DNA from: CAXMMR01 sp963692975
GTDB lineage: Bacteria > Pseudomonadota > Alphaproteobacteria > Acetobacterales > Acetobacteraceae
Length of the DNA: 64,000 nt
Direction: 5' to 3'
Assembly: GCA_963692975.2 (NCBI GenBank)
Contig: CAXMMR010000037.1
Coordinates: forward strand, 197,859-261,858
This document shows, in pieces, positions 1 to 7,268 of this stretch; the stretch's first letter is position 1, and each line of letters begins with the position of its first letter. The notes under the pieces are model-generated. The model was not told the DNA's origin. It saw only the letters and a program-made list of their open reading frames with translations, and made no database searches. Both the position numbers and the translations under genes were made by a program.

Positions 1-198
1 GTAGCGCTCGGGCCCGGCGATCGGCAAGCCCAGCAGCCCGGCATAGGCCTCGGCCAGGCCGCGCTCGCTGACTAGCCCAAGCTGCAGCAGCACCAAGTCG
101 AGCCGCTGGTCGCTCTCCTCGGCCACCCGCCGCCCGCGCTCAATGGTTCGCTGGTCGCACTGCCCGCCGCTCACCAGCAGCGCGGCAAGGCGCTCCAT
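1..198 (-). CDS. gspE: Type II secretion ATPase GspE, N-terminal fragment (runs off window)
   Basis: The last part of the reverse strand reads MERLAALLVSGGQ, then a helical stretch ending LGLVSERGLAEAYAGLLGLP. This is the pattern of the small N-terminal domain (T2SSE_N) of GspE/PilB secretion ATPases, which docks the ATPase on the inner-membrane platform. Only about 66 residues lie in the window, and the Walker motifs would be beyond position 1. ATG at 198 is the usual start; an in-frame GTG at 234 would add 12 residues. A prepilin peptidase and a gspG-like pseudopilin lie within 5 kb, which supports a type II secretion role over type IV pili. The fragment is short, so the family call is moderate. 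Confidence 0.6.
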   Translation of the reverse strand, partial: MERLAALLVSGGQCDQRTIERGRRVAEESDQRLDLVLLQLGLVSERGLAEAYAGLLGLPIAGPERY

Positions 199-260
199 GG
201 CGGAGGCGTCCGATTGGTCGGGTTTCGTCAGCACAGCGCCAAGTTAATCCTTGCGAAGAA

Positions 261-435
261 AGGAAGGCCAGGGGCTCTGCCCCTGGACTCCGTCATGCGC
301 CAGCGTGCATCCGCACGACGGCCCGAGGCCCCAGACCCGACTTATTTACCGCGGAGTGTGCGACCGTTAAGTTAACAAATGGATTTTAAAGGCTTCGCCT
401 TTAATGGGGTCGAGGGGCAAAGCCCCTCGCCTTTT
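261..435. repeat. Family 1 palindromic element, copy 1
   Basis: Modules in order: a CCAGGGGC-TCT-GCCCCTGG hairpin (268-286), a variant second arm ending GAGGCCCCAGACCC (about 325-338), a 40-bp spacer, a TTAAAGGC-TTC-GCCTTTAA hairpin (385-403) and a CGAGGGGC-AAA-GCCCCTCG hairpin (411-429). It carries no ORF of its own. It lies between gspE (leftward) and the prepilin peptidase (rightward), and its right half supplies the annotated start codon of the latter. Confidence 0.9.
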
Positions 436-1155
436 CTTCTCCTGATCTCCCCCTTCATCGGCAGCACCCTCGGCGTCCTCATCCGCCGCCTTCCCGCCGG
501 CCGGCCGATCCTCTGGGCCCGCTCCGAGTGCGAGACCTGCGGCCGCCGCCTATCTCCCCTCGAGCTGGTGCCGATCCTGAGCTTCCTCGCCCTGCGCGGC
601 CGCTGCCGGGGCTGTGGCGCACCGATCGGCCTTGGCACGCTTGCCGTGGAGCTGGCCGCCCTCGCCGTCGCCATCGCTGCAACGCTGTGCTCGGACGACC
701 CGGCCGCCGCCTGGTCCAACGCCATCTTCGGCTGGACGCTGCTGGCGCTGGCCTGGATCGACGCCGAGCGAATGCTCCTGCCCGACCTACTCACCCTGCC
801 CTTGCTCCTGCTCGGCCTCGGCTGCGCCGCGCTCACTGCGCCCGACACGCTGACCGACCGCACCCTCGGCGCCGCCCTCGGCTACACCCTGTTCCGCGCC
901 ATCGCGATCCTTTACCGCCGGCTACGCGGCGCCGACGGCCTGGGCGAAGGCGACGCCAAGCTCCTGGCCGCCTGCGCGGCCTGGCTCGGCGCCACGATGC
1001 TGGCGCCCCTGCTGCTACTGTCCGCGCTCACCGGCCTCGCGCTCGCCGCATCGTTGCGGGTCACAGGCCGGCTGCCGACCCGCCAGACCAGGCTACCCTT
1101 CGGGCCCTGCCTGGCGCTGTCGGCGTGGCTGCTCCGTCTGTGGTGGCCGGCCTGA
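379..1155 (+). CDS. gspO: Prepilin peptidase / N-methyltransferase (A24 family)
   Basis: Inner-membrane aspartyl protease that removes the leader of type II pseudopilins (or type IV prepilins) and methylates the new N-terminus. The 258-residue product has the cytoplasmic four-cysteine zinc motif (Cys51, Cys54, Cys76, Cys79). The two catalytic aspartates are Asp128 in AWIDAERMLLPD and Asp192 in GLGEGDAKLL, the GxGD signature. About seven hydrophobic segments follow. The only usable start is ATG 379, inside the right half of the family 1 element. Residues 1-18 (MDFKGFAFNGVEGQSPSP) are therefore repeat-encoded, and homology-like sequence begins near residue 19 (FLLLISPFIGSTLG). No Shine-Dalgarno sequence is visible before 379. 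The gspG fragment at 4.3-4.8 kb is a likely substrate gene. The symbol could equally be pilD. Confidence 0.88.
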   Translation: MDFKGFAFNGVEGQSPSPFLLLISPFIGSTLGVLIRRLPAGRPILWARSECETCGRRLSPLELVPILSFLALRGRCRGCGAPIGLGTLAVELAALAVAIAATLCSDDPAAAWSNAIFGWTLLALAWIDAERMLLPDLLTLPLLLLGLGCAALTAPDTLTDRTLGAALGYTLFRAIAILYRRLRGADGLGEGDAKLLAACAAWLGATMLAPLLLLSALTGLALAASLRVTGRLPTRQTRLPFGPCLALSAWLLRLWWPA

Positions 1156-1162
1156 TCGCCGG

Positions 1163-1366
1163 CTATTTGCCGATGATGACGTCGGACGCCTTGATCACCG
1201 CGGTCGCGCTGTCGCCAACGGCGAGCTTCAACTCGTCGATCGCCTCGTTCGTGATCGAGGCTGTCACGACGTTGCCGCCGACATCGAGCTGGACATGGCC
1301 CGTGGTCGCGCCGCGCGTGAGGGCGACGACGGTGCCGCGAAGTTGGTTGCGGGCGCTCAGCCGCAT
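1163..1366 (-). CDS. mop: Molbindin-like TOBE domain protein
   Basis: A 67-residue protein starting MRLSARNQLRGTVVALTRGA and ending SATAVIKASDVIIGK. This is a single Mop/TOBE domain, a small beta barrel that binds molybdate or tungstate as an oligomer in the cytoplasm. The ATG at 1366 is preceded by AGAGGG about 10 bases upstream, which favours it over an upstream GTG-type extension to 1399. It converges on the prepilin peptidase gene with a 7-bp gap. No molybdate transporter gene is adjacent. The family is well known and the match is full length. Confidence 0.85.
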   Translation of the reverse strand: MRLSARNQLRGTVVALTRGATTGHVQLDVGGNVVTASITNEAIDELKLAVGDSATAVIKASDVIIGK

Positions 1367-1467
1367 CTGGGAAACCCTCTGTCCTGATCCAGCCCACAAT
1401 AGACGCAGCTCGGCCGGAGCGTAACCGCCCCGGCCGACGCCAGACTTACCAGGTCAGAGATCGGCCC

Positions 1468-2361
1468 TCAGGCGCTAGCGGCCTGCGTCGCCAGACCGTT
1501 CGGGAAGAAGCCGCCCTTGCCGGACTGGTAGTTGCCCGCGGTCACGATGTTGGTGACCTCGTCGATCGTGCGCACGAAGGCAAGCGAGTTGCCGTCGGTC
1601 GGCGTGATGTTGTCGTGATCGTTGATGTAGATGCCCTGGTCGTCCGCCGGGGAGCCAGCCTGCATCGACAGCAGATTGCGGAACGCAGCAATCTTGTGGA
1701 ACGTCGGGAACAGCCCCAAGAGCGACATGCGGGTGCGCAACTGACCGGAGTGGTAGGCCTCGACCGAGAGGATCTGCGCCGCCGGCAGTAGATAGGCCGA
1801 ACCTGGCGGCAACAGCGACGCACCGCCCAGATACGCCGTGACGCCGACATCCTCGAACACGCTGGCGCCGAGGAGGAAGCTCACCTCGTCGGCAAACGGG
1901 TCGAACCCCGCCCCGATGCCCGCTGCCACCGCGAGACCGTTGAAGGTGTCGGTGAGGTCGATCGTCGGCTCGTTCGGCACCACGCCGCCGGCCGCCGCGA
2001 GCGCGCCGCGCAAGAAGTTGACGTGGTTGAACTCGTCGTTGGCGATCTCTTCCCAATACTGCAGCGTATCGGCGGTGCTGAACGTCACTTGCGCGCCGCC
2101 GATCACCTTGCTCGTCGCGTTGCCCGTCATCGCCGGGGTCAGGCCGGCGCCGGTGACGCCGCGCAGGTAATATTCCGCCTCGAGATATTCGAGGTTCAGC
2201 GCGAAGGTCAGCACCGCCAGCTCCGTCGCGGTCGCGGCAGCCTTCGCCTCGCTGGGCTTGATGACGCTGGCAAGCCCGAGGGCGGCGGCGCCGATGCCCA
2301 CGTTGCGCATCATGTTGCGTCGGCCGAGCCCCTCGGTCGGCAGGATCAAATTCTCTGGCAT
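1468..2361 (-). CDS. Secreted ferritin-like domain protein
   Basis: A 297-residue protein of the Ferritin_2/PCC13-62 desiccation-associated type. The N-terminus LGRRNMMRNVGIGAAALGLA followed by a small-residue region resembles a Tat signal peptide (RRNMM), so export as a folded protein is likely. The body has the helical pattern LNLEYLEAEYYLRG and EEIANDEFNHVNFLRGAL, whose Glu and His residues are positioned as in ferritin-like four-helix bundles. The ATG at 2361 has AGGGAG about 9 bases upstream; longer in-frame readings to 2409 lack this. Function beyond the fold is unknown; metal binding or oxidative-stress protection is inferred from family. Confidence 0.82.
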   Translation of the reverse strand: MPENLILPTEGLGRRNMMRNVGIGAAALGLASVIKPSEAKAAATATELAVLTFALNLEYLEAEYYLRGVTGAGLTPAMTGNATSKVIGGAQVTFSTADTLQYWEEIANDEFNHVNFLRGALAAAGGVVPNEPTIDLTDTFNGLAVAAGIGAGFDPFADEVSFLLGASVFEDVGVTAYLGGASLLPPGSAYLLPAAQILSVEAYHSGQLRTRMSLLGLFPTFHKIAAFRNLLSMQAGSPADDQGIYINDHDNITPTDGNSLAFVRTIDEVTNIVTAGNYQSGKGGFFPNGLATQAASA

Positions 2362-2744
2362 ACTGTCATCTCCCTGAACGTCACGCCGGCGGCTGGCTGC
2401 TGCCGCCATGCACGCAACTCGACCGGCGCGGCATACACATCACCGCGGGGCCATGGCAGCGTTACTGAGCGCCGGCGACAGCGGATGCACGATCACGTAG
2501 ACTTTGTACAGCCTGTCGCCAAAGACAGCGCATAGGCGATCACTGACCGATGCCGTGCAACTCCAGGTTGCCGGACGACAATGCGCAACCATGAGGACCA
2601 GGGCAGCGTCACACCCTTGCCGCCGCGCCCGCCAATGTCATCTGAGGCAGGCACGATCGTCCCACCCCGAGCCAGCGCCTGCCGCCGCAATCCGCGAGCC
2701 GGCGTCCGCCGCCCACATTCCCGCCGACCAGGAGCCCGCCCTCG
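2362..2744. other. Intergenic region with no supported gene
   Basis: This stretch separates the divergent ferritin-like and MATE genes and must hold both promoters. I see no convincing ORF, hairpin-T-run terminator or family 1/2 repeat in it. The only clear signal is AGGAG at 2730-2734, the ribosome binding site of the downstream TTG start. Confidence 0.6.
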
Positions 2745-4151
2745 TTGGAGCAGACCGCCCGCTTCGTCGAAGGCTCGATCCTGCGCCACGTCGTGGTCAT
2801 GGCCGGCACCGGCGCGATCGGCCTGATCGCGATCTTCGCGGTCGACCTCGTGAACCTGCTCTACCTCTCGCTGCTCCATGACCGCACGATCACCGCCGCG
2901 ATCGGCTTCGCCGGCGTCATCGGCTTCTTCCAGGTGTCGATCGCCATCGGCATCAGCATCGGCATCGGCGCCGTCGTCTCCCGCGCGATCGGCGCCGGCC
3001 ACCTCGACGAGGCCCGCCGCCTCGCCGCCTCGTCCTTCGCCGCCATGCTGCTCGTCACCGTCGTCATCGCCGTGCTCACGGTCGTGTCGTGCGACGAGGC
3101 CCTGCGCCTGCTGGGCGCGACCGTCGCGGTGCGCAGCCGGGCCGAGCTGTTCGTGGTCGCAACCGCGCCCTCCCTGCCGATGCTCGGCATCGGCATGGGC
3201 GCCGCCTCGCTCCTGCGCTCGGTCGGCGACGCCCGGCGCGCCATGAACGTGACGCTGATGGCCGCCATCGCCACCGCCTGCCTCGATCCGCTGCTGATCT
3301 TCGGCCTGCATCTCGGCCTCACGGGCGCTGCGATCAGCACGATCCTGTCGCGCTGCGTGCTCGCCGCCATCGGCTGGCAAGGCACCCGCCGCCACGGCCT
3401 GCCCGGCCGCCTCCAGCCCTCGATGCTGATCGCCGACACCCGCCGGCTGTTCTACGTCGCCGGCCCCGCGATCGTCACCAACCTCGCAACCCCCGTCGGC
3501 TCCGCCTTCGTCACCAGCCAGATGGCCCGCTTCGGCGTCGCCGCCGTCACCGGCCAGGTCACCGTCGACCGCATCGCACCGGTCGCCTTCGGCCTGGTGT
3601 TCGCGCTCAGCGGCGCCGTCGGGCCGATCATGGCGCAAAACCTCGGCGCCTGGCGGCTGGACCGGGTGCGCGCGACACTCCGGCAAAGCCTGCTCGTCGG
3701 CCTCGGCGCCGTCGCGCTCGCCTGGCTGATCCTGGCGGCCGGCCAGGACCTGGTGGTCCGAGCCTTCGCCGCCACCGGCATCACCGCCAGCCTCATCCAC
3801 CTGTTCTGTTCCGTCACCGCCGCCGGCTTCCTCGGCATCGGCTGCCTGTTCGTCGCCAACGCCTCGTTCAACAATCTCGGCTTCCCGCTGCTGTCGACGC
3901 TGTTCAACTGGGGACGAGCCACACTCGGCACGATCCCGTTCGTAACCTACGGCGCCCGCTTCGGCCCGGCCGGCATCCTCTACGGCCAGGCCGCCGGAGC
4001 GCTGCTGTTCGGCGTCGTCGCCATGGTCGTGGCGTTTCGCGTCACCGCAAGGCTGCGCCCGACAGGCGAGGCCCCACGACGCCCGGCCACGTTCATCGAG
4101 CCGCTGGCATTGCGTAGGAAGGCCAGGGGCTTTGCCCCTGGACCCCATTAA
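2745..4151 (+). CDS. MATE family multidrug/Na+ antiporter
   Basis: A 468-residue membrane protein with about twelve hydrophobic segments in two similar halves, each opening with the MATE pattern (GFAGVIGFFQVSIAIGISI; GAVGPIMAQNLGAW). Members exchange cationic drugs or metabolites for Na+ or H+ at the inner membrane. Translation begins at TTG 2745, with AGGAG 10 bases upstream at 2730-2734. The last 11 residues (RKARGFAPGPH) and the stop codon lie in a family 1 element starting at 4116. The tail is therefore repeat-derived and the native stop is lost or was elsewhere. The substrate cannot be read from sequence. Confidence 0.88.
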   Translation: MEQTARFVEGSILRHVVVMAGTGAIGLIAIFAVDLVNLLYLSLLHDRTITAAIGFAGVIGFFQVSIAIGISIGIGAVVSRAIGAGHLDEARRLAASSFAAMLLVTVVIAVLTVVSCDEALRLLGATVAVRSRAELFVVATAPSLPMLGIGMGAASLLRSVGDARRAMNVTLMAAIATACLDPLLIFGLHLGLTGAAISTILSRCVLAAIGWQGTRRHGLPGRLQPSMLIADTRRLFYVAGPAIVTNLATPVGSAFVTSQMARFGVAAVTGQVTVDRIAPVAFGLVFALSGAVGPIMAQNLGAWRLDRVRATLRQSLLVGLGAVALAWLILAAGQDLVVRAFAATGITASLIHLFCSVTAAGFLGIGCLFVANASFNNLGFPLLSTLFNWGRATLGTIPFVTYGARFGPAGILYGQAAGALLFGVVAMVVAFRVTARLRPTGEAPRRPATFIEPLALRRKARGFAPGPH

Positions 4152-4325
4152 AGGCGAAGCCTTTAAAATCCATCTGTTTGGATGTCTGAACGGCAAGCTC
4201 GGTGCTGTAGAAAGCAGGACTAATCGGCTTCGCCAAATAGGAAAGTGCCCGCCTGGACTCCAACGGATGCAGGTCTGGGGGCGCCGCCCCCAGCGAGGTC
4301 CAGGAGCAGCGCTCCTGGCCTTCTT
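4116..4325. repeat. Family 1 palindromic element, copy 2 (reverse orientation)
   Basis: Order: CCAGGGGC-TTT-GCCCCTGG hairpin (4123-4141), TTAAAGGC-GAA-GCCTTTAA hairpin (about 4148-4166), core CGGCTTCGCCAA (about 4225-4236), CTGGGGGC-GCC-GCCCCCAG hairpin (about 4275-4292), and CCAGGAGC-AGC-GCTCCTGG at the right end. This is copy 1 reversed. It overlaps the 3' end of the MATE gene and stops 18 bp before the stop codon of the converging gspG. Confidence 0.9.
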
Positions 4326-4343
4326 GTTGCACCGCGCCCCGAC

Positions 4344-4780
4344 CTACTTGTTGCAGATCTCCTGGTCCGGCACCTGGCCGCCGCTCGGCCCGCCCGAGCA
4401 CAAATCATAATCGTGCCCGCCGCGGTCCGACGGCTGGCGATACGTGTAGGGATGGTTCCACGGGTCCAATGGCACCGCGTCGCCCTTCACGTAGGGGCCA
4501 TTCCATTGTCGACGTCGGTCGGCTTCTCGTTCAACGCCACCAGCCCCTGCTCCGAGGTCGGATAGCTGCCCACGTCGAGCTTGTAGAGGTCCAGCACCGC
4601 GCCCAGCCGCTCGATCGATTGGTGCGCGACCGAGACCTTCGCGCCGCCGAGCTGCCGCAGCGCCGCCGGCGCGACCAGGCCGATCAGCAGCCCCAGGATG
4701 GCGATAACCACCAGGATCTCGAGCAGCGTGAAGCCGCCCTCGCCGACCCGCTGATCGCGCCGCGCCGCCGTCTGGTCCAT
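4344..4780 (-). pseudogene. gspG: Type II secretion major pseudopilin GspG, frameshifted
   Basis: The N-terminal reading frame (4780 down to 4487) has a short positive leader, a prepilin cleavage site GEGG/FTLLEILVV with Glu at position +5 of the mature form (Glu21), and a long hydrophobic helix. It stops at 4487. The family-typical C-terminus (WNGPYVKG, LDPWNHPYTYRQPS, then DYDLCSGGPSGG) continues in the neighbouring frame to a TAG at 4344. The switch lies at about 4506-4507, where adding one base after the aspartate codons would restore one 145-residue protein. GGAGG seven bases before ATG 4780 supports the start. This is either a sequencing error or a real inactivation of the pseudopilin gene. 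Confidence 0.85.
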
Positions 4781-4889
4781 TCAAAGCCTCCATCTCGCAG
4801 CCCGCTATAGCGAGACGCTCGGACGCGAACCAGTTGCGCCCGGCCACGCGGGGCCCGCTGCGCCCGCCTCGCAACAGTGGTTCGCCCAA

Positions 4890-5354
4890 ATGCCAAAGCA
4901 AGACCTTGAGGCTTGTCCGGCGCCGGCGGGCTTGCATGATGGCGGCGTGCCGATCCCCTATCTGGCCTGCATGATGGCCGTCGCCGCCTTCAACGCGCTG
5001 CCGCCGCGCGTGCTGCCATCGATCCAGGCGGTCGAGGGCGGCGCCGTCGGCAGCATCCACATCAACGCCAACGCCAGCCAGGACCTCGGCCTGATGCAGG
5101 TGAACACCGTCTGGCTCGCGCCCCTCGCCCGCTTCACCGGCCTGAACGAGGAAACCGTCCGGATACGCTTGACGCGCGACCCGTGCTTCAACATCGCCGC
5201 CGCCGGCGCCATCCTGCGCGCCGACCTGAACGCCGAAGGCCAAAACCTGATGCGCGCCGTCGGCGACTACCACTCGCACACGCCGCCGCTCAACCAGAGC
5301 TACCAGCTCCGGGTGCGCGCGGCCGCGACGCAGTTGTTCGCACAGGCCAAATAA
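4890..5354 (+). CDS. Lytic transglycosylase (SLT domain, IagB/VirB1-like)
   Basis: A 154-residue peptidoglycan-cleaving enzyme. The catalytic glutamate is probably in IQAVEGGAVG (about residue 49). The downstream SLT motifs DLGLMQVNTVWL and DPCFNIAAAGAIL follow in the correct order and spacing. Such short enzymes open the wall for secretion, pilus or conjugation machines, which fits the nearby type II secretion genes. The start is uncertain. ATG 4890 gives an odd cysteine/proline-rich N-terminus, while GTG 4947 (then PIPYLACMMAV) is closer to family length. The gene diverges from gspG. Confidence 0.75.
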   Translation: MPKQDLEACPAPAGLHDGGVPIPYLACMMAVAAFNALPPRVLPSIQAVEGGAVGSIHINANASQDLGLMQVNTVWLAPLARFTGLNEETVRIRLTRDPCFNIAAAGAILRADLNAEGQNLMRAVGDYHSHTPPLNQSYQLRVRAAATQLFAQAK

Positions 5355-5400
5355 CCTCAAGGCTTGGGCTTGATCCGGGTGTTGATCTAAAAAGACGGAA

Positions 5401-5607
5401 GCAAGGAAGCCAAGGGCTCTGCCCTTGACCCGCTGGGACCGGGAGGCCCCAGACCCCATTCCGGTAGGAGTGCGGAGAACACCGAAAATCTTGCCTATAG
5501 GCAAGTTCGCATGAACATGTTGATTTGTTTGATATATTTTTTATCGTCTGGGGTCTGGGGCCTCCCGGCCCCAGCGGGTCGAGGGCAGAGCCCTCGCCTT
5601 CCTCCCT
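5401..5607. repeat. Family 1 palindromic element, copy 3 (inverted pair around a spacer)
   Basis: The left half (5401-5460) and right half (5548-5607) are near-perfect inverted copies of the GGGCTCTGCCC plus CTGGG..GGCCCCAGACCCC double hairpin. They enclose an 87-bp A/T-richer spacer holding the palindrome CTTGCCTATAGGCAAG. The element converges on the stop of ppx, 24 bp away. Confidence 0.88.
5490..5505. promoter_or_regulatory. Perfect 16-bp palindrome CTTGCCTATAGGCAAG (candidate operator)
   Basis: A perfect dyad in the spacer of element copy 3, followed by an A/T-rich run with a GATATAT box. A longer version of the same palindrome recurs at 23291-23314 with similar downstream sequence. An operator-promoter left from a lost self-regulated operon is my inference; no regulator gene is adjacent. 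Confidence 0.5.
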
Positions 5608-5630
5608 TAAAAACTTGCGGTATTCCGCCC

Positions 5631-7118
5631 TCACGCGACTTCCGTGGCCGCCTCCAGCCCGGCCGCCTGAGCCAGCCGTTCCAGCCGACGGCTGATGCCT
5701 TCGCCGGCGAACACGCCGCTGCCCTCGGCGAGCTGCAGCACCAGCCGCGTCTTCTCCCGCCGGATCGAGCTGTGCGCCAGCAGCTCCACCGTGCCGCCCG
5801 ACAGCGTGTAGGCGAGGCGGAGTGCGATGCCGAGCATCTCGGCGGCGCGCAACCCGGCAAGGTCAAGCAGGCGTCGCGCCGGGTCCAGGAACGCCGCGTC
5901 GGGCTCGGCCTCGTAGCGCAGGGCCAGCGTGATCGCGAGGAACGCCCGCGTCGGATGGTCCAGCACCACGCCGGGCTGGCGCAGCACCCGCAGGTAGGCC
6001 TGCTCGGCGCGATACTCCGGATGGTCGTAGCTGCCGATGTCCGACATCCAGCAGGCCGCCGAACGCAGCGCGCGCAGCGCCTCCGTCTCCCCCTGTCCGG
6101 TCGCGAACAGCGGCGCGGTCCACGCCACGAGCCGGTCCGGCAGCGCAGCGTTGCGGCCGAAGCGGCCGGCCAGCTCCATGCCGGCCGCCAGCAACGGGTC
6201 GGATCGCCGCGCCGCCTGCGGCACCTGCGCCATGAACCAGCCTTCGCGCAGCCCGGTGGCGCTGAACACGCAGCGCCGCACGTTCGACGCGCGCAGCACC
6301 CGGCGCAGCACCACGGCGGCGAACGGCAGGTCCTCGACGCGCCGGCGCGACACTCCCGGCATGCGCTCGAGCAGCCGCCGGTTGGCGCCGGCGACAACCC
6401 CGGCGAGGTCGTAGGCCTGCTCGCGCTCCAGCGTGTAGCGATGCACGATCGCAAGCGGGTAGCCGGTCTGCTCCATGTGGATGCGCGCCAGGGTGCGAAA
6501 GGCGCCGCCGACCAGATAGAGGTCCTCGCCGCCGCAATCGGCCAGCCAGCGCACGCCGGCCAGGTCCTGCTCGGCAATCAGCCGCGCGCGCCCCACGTCG
6601 CCCCCGGCACGGTCCGACAGCCGGATCACGCCGAGCGGCAAGGTCACCGCCCCACCCGCGCCCGCCTGCCCGACCCGCACGAGCTCGAGCGACCCGCCGC
6701 CGATGTCGGCGATCAGCCCGCGCGCATCGGGCGTGCCGCACAGCACGCCGTCGGTCGAGAGCGACGCCTCTTCCTCGCCCGACAGGATGCGGATCGGCAC
6801 CCCTGGCATCCGCGCCTGCAGCCCGGCGACGAACTCCTGCCCGTTGCTGGCGTCGCGCACCGCCGCCGTCGCCAGCACCTCGAACGGGTCCGCACCCATG
6901 GCCGTCGCGACCGCATGGTAGCGGGTCATGACGCCGAACGCCTGACGCACCCCGTCCTCGTTCAGCCGGCCGCTATCCTGCAGCCCGCGGCCGAGCCGCA
7001 GCACCGCCTTTTCGTTGAAGATCGGCGTCGGATTGCGCCCGCGGCCCTCGAAGACGACCAGCCGGACCGAGTTGGAGCCCAGGTCGACGACGGCGCAGCG
7101 GGACATCGGCTGGTCCAT
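5631..7118 (-). CDS. ppx: Exopolyphosphatase (Ppx/GppA family)
   Basis: A 495-residue enzyme that hydrolyses terminal phosphate from long-chain polyphosphate, or pppGpp in GppA-type members. The actin-like ATPase fold is marked by VVDLGSNSVRLVVF near the start, LATAAVRDASNGQEF, RILSGEEEA and the phosphate loop GLIADIGGGSLELV. A helical C-terminal HD-like region follows. The ATG at 7118 has AGAGG six bases upstream, so longer readings through the repeat upstream are not used. It lies downstream of ppk on the same strand, the common ppk-ppx order, but a 130-bp family 2 element separates them. Confidence 0.9.
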   Translation of the reverse strand: MDQPMSRCAVVDLGSNSVRLVVFEGRGRNPTPIFNEKAVLRLGRGLQDSGRLNEDGVRQAFGVMTRYHAVATAMGADPFEVLATAAVRDASNGQEFVAGLQARMPGVPIRILSGEEEASLSTDGVLCGTPDARGLIADIGGGSLELVRVGQAGAGGAVTLPLGVIRLSDRAGGDVGRARLIAEQDLAGVRWLADCGGEDLYLVGGAFRTLARIHMEQTGYPLAIVHRYTLEREQAYDLAGVVAGANRRLLERMPGVSRRRVEDLPFAAVVLRRVLRASNVRRCVFSATGLREGWFMAQVPQAARRSDPLLAAGMELAGRFGRNAALPDRLVAWTAPLFATGQGETEALRALRSAACWMSDIGSYDHPEYRAEQAYLRVLRQPGVVLDHPTRAFLAITLALRYEAEPDAAFLDPARRLLDLAGLRAAEMLGIALRLAYTLSGGTVELLAHSSIRREKTRLVLQLAEGSGVFAGEGISRRLERLAQAAGLEAATEVA

Positions 7119-7133
7119 GAGGCACCTCTGCGA

Positions 7134-7266
7134 AGGGCTTCTTTTTTGAAAAAAAAGAAGCAAAAAACTTTTATCCATTTAGCGCCGATCCATCCGGCCT
7201 TCGCCAAGGCACCGAATGGACAAGAGTTTTTTGGTCCTTTTTTTAAAAAAGGACCGCTTCCTTCCT
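7134..7266. repeat. Family 2 A/T hairpin-pair element, copy 1
   Basis: The left hairpin GCTTCTTTTTT/AAAAAAAAGAAGC is followed by AAAAAACTTTTATCC, a 50-bp GC-rich middle, then GACAAGAGTTTTTTGG and a right hairpin GGTCC(T)n/(A)nGGACC. The inner arms AAAAAACTTTT and AAGAGTTTTTT are also inverted to each other. It sits between ppk and ppx and ends 2-3 bp from the ppk stop. Confidence 0.92.
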
Positions 7267-7268
7267 TC

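Noticed and set aside
2493..4196. Leftward 567-residue ORF rich in Gly/Asp/Glu opposite the MATE gene
   Set aside because: It is antisense to the clear MATE coding frame and has the low-complexity composition of a GC-driven shadow.
4093..4401. Leftward ORF ending MDFKGFAFNGVQGQSPWPSY
   Set aside because: It is antisense to the MATE tail and made of family 1 repeat sequence; the peptide recurs wherever the element is read in this frame.
5401..5607. Family 1 elements as ordinary rho-independent terminators
   Set aside because: The GC hairpins are not followed by T-runs, and the units are multi-hairpin and conserved in sequence; termination may occur but does not explain the conserved core.
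7134..7266. Family 2 elements as insertion sequences
   Set aside because: They are only 100-135 bp with no ORF; any mobility would have to be non-autonomous.
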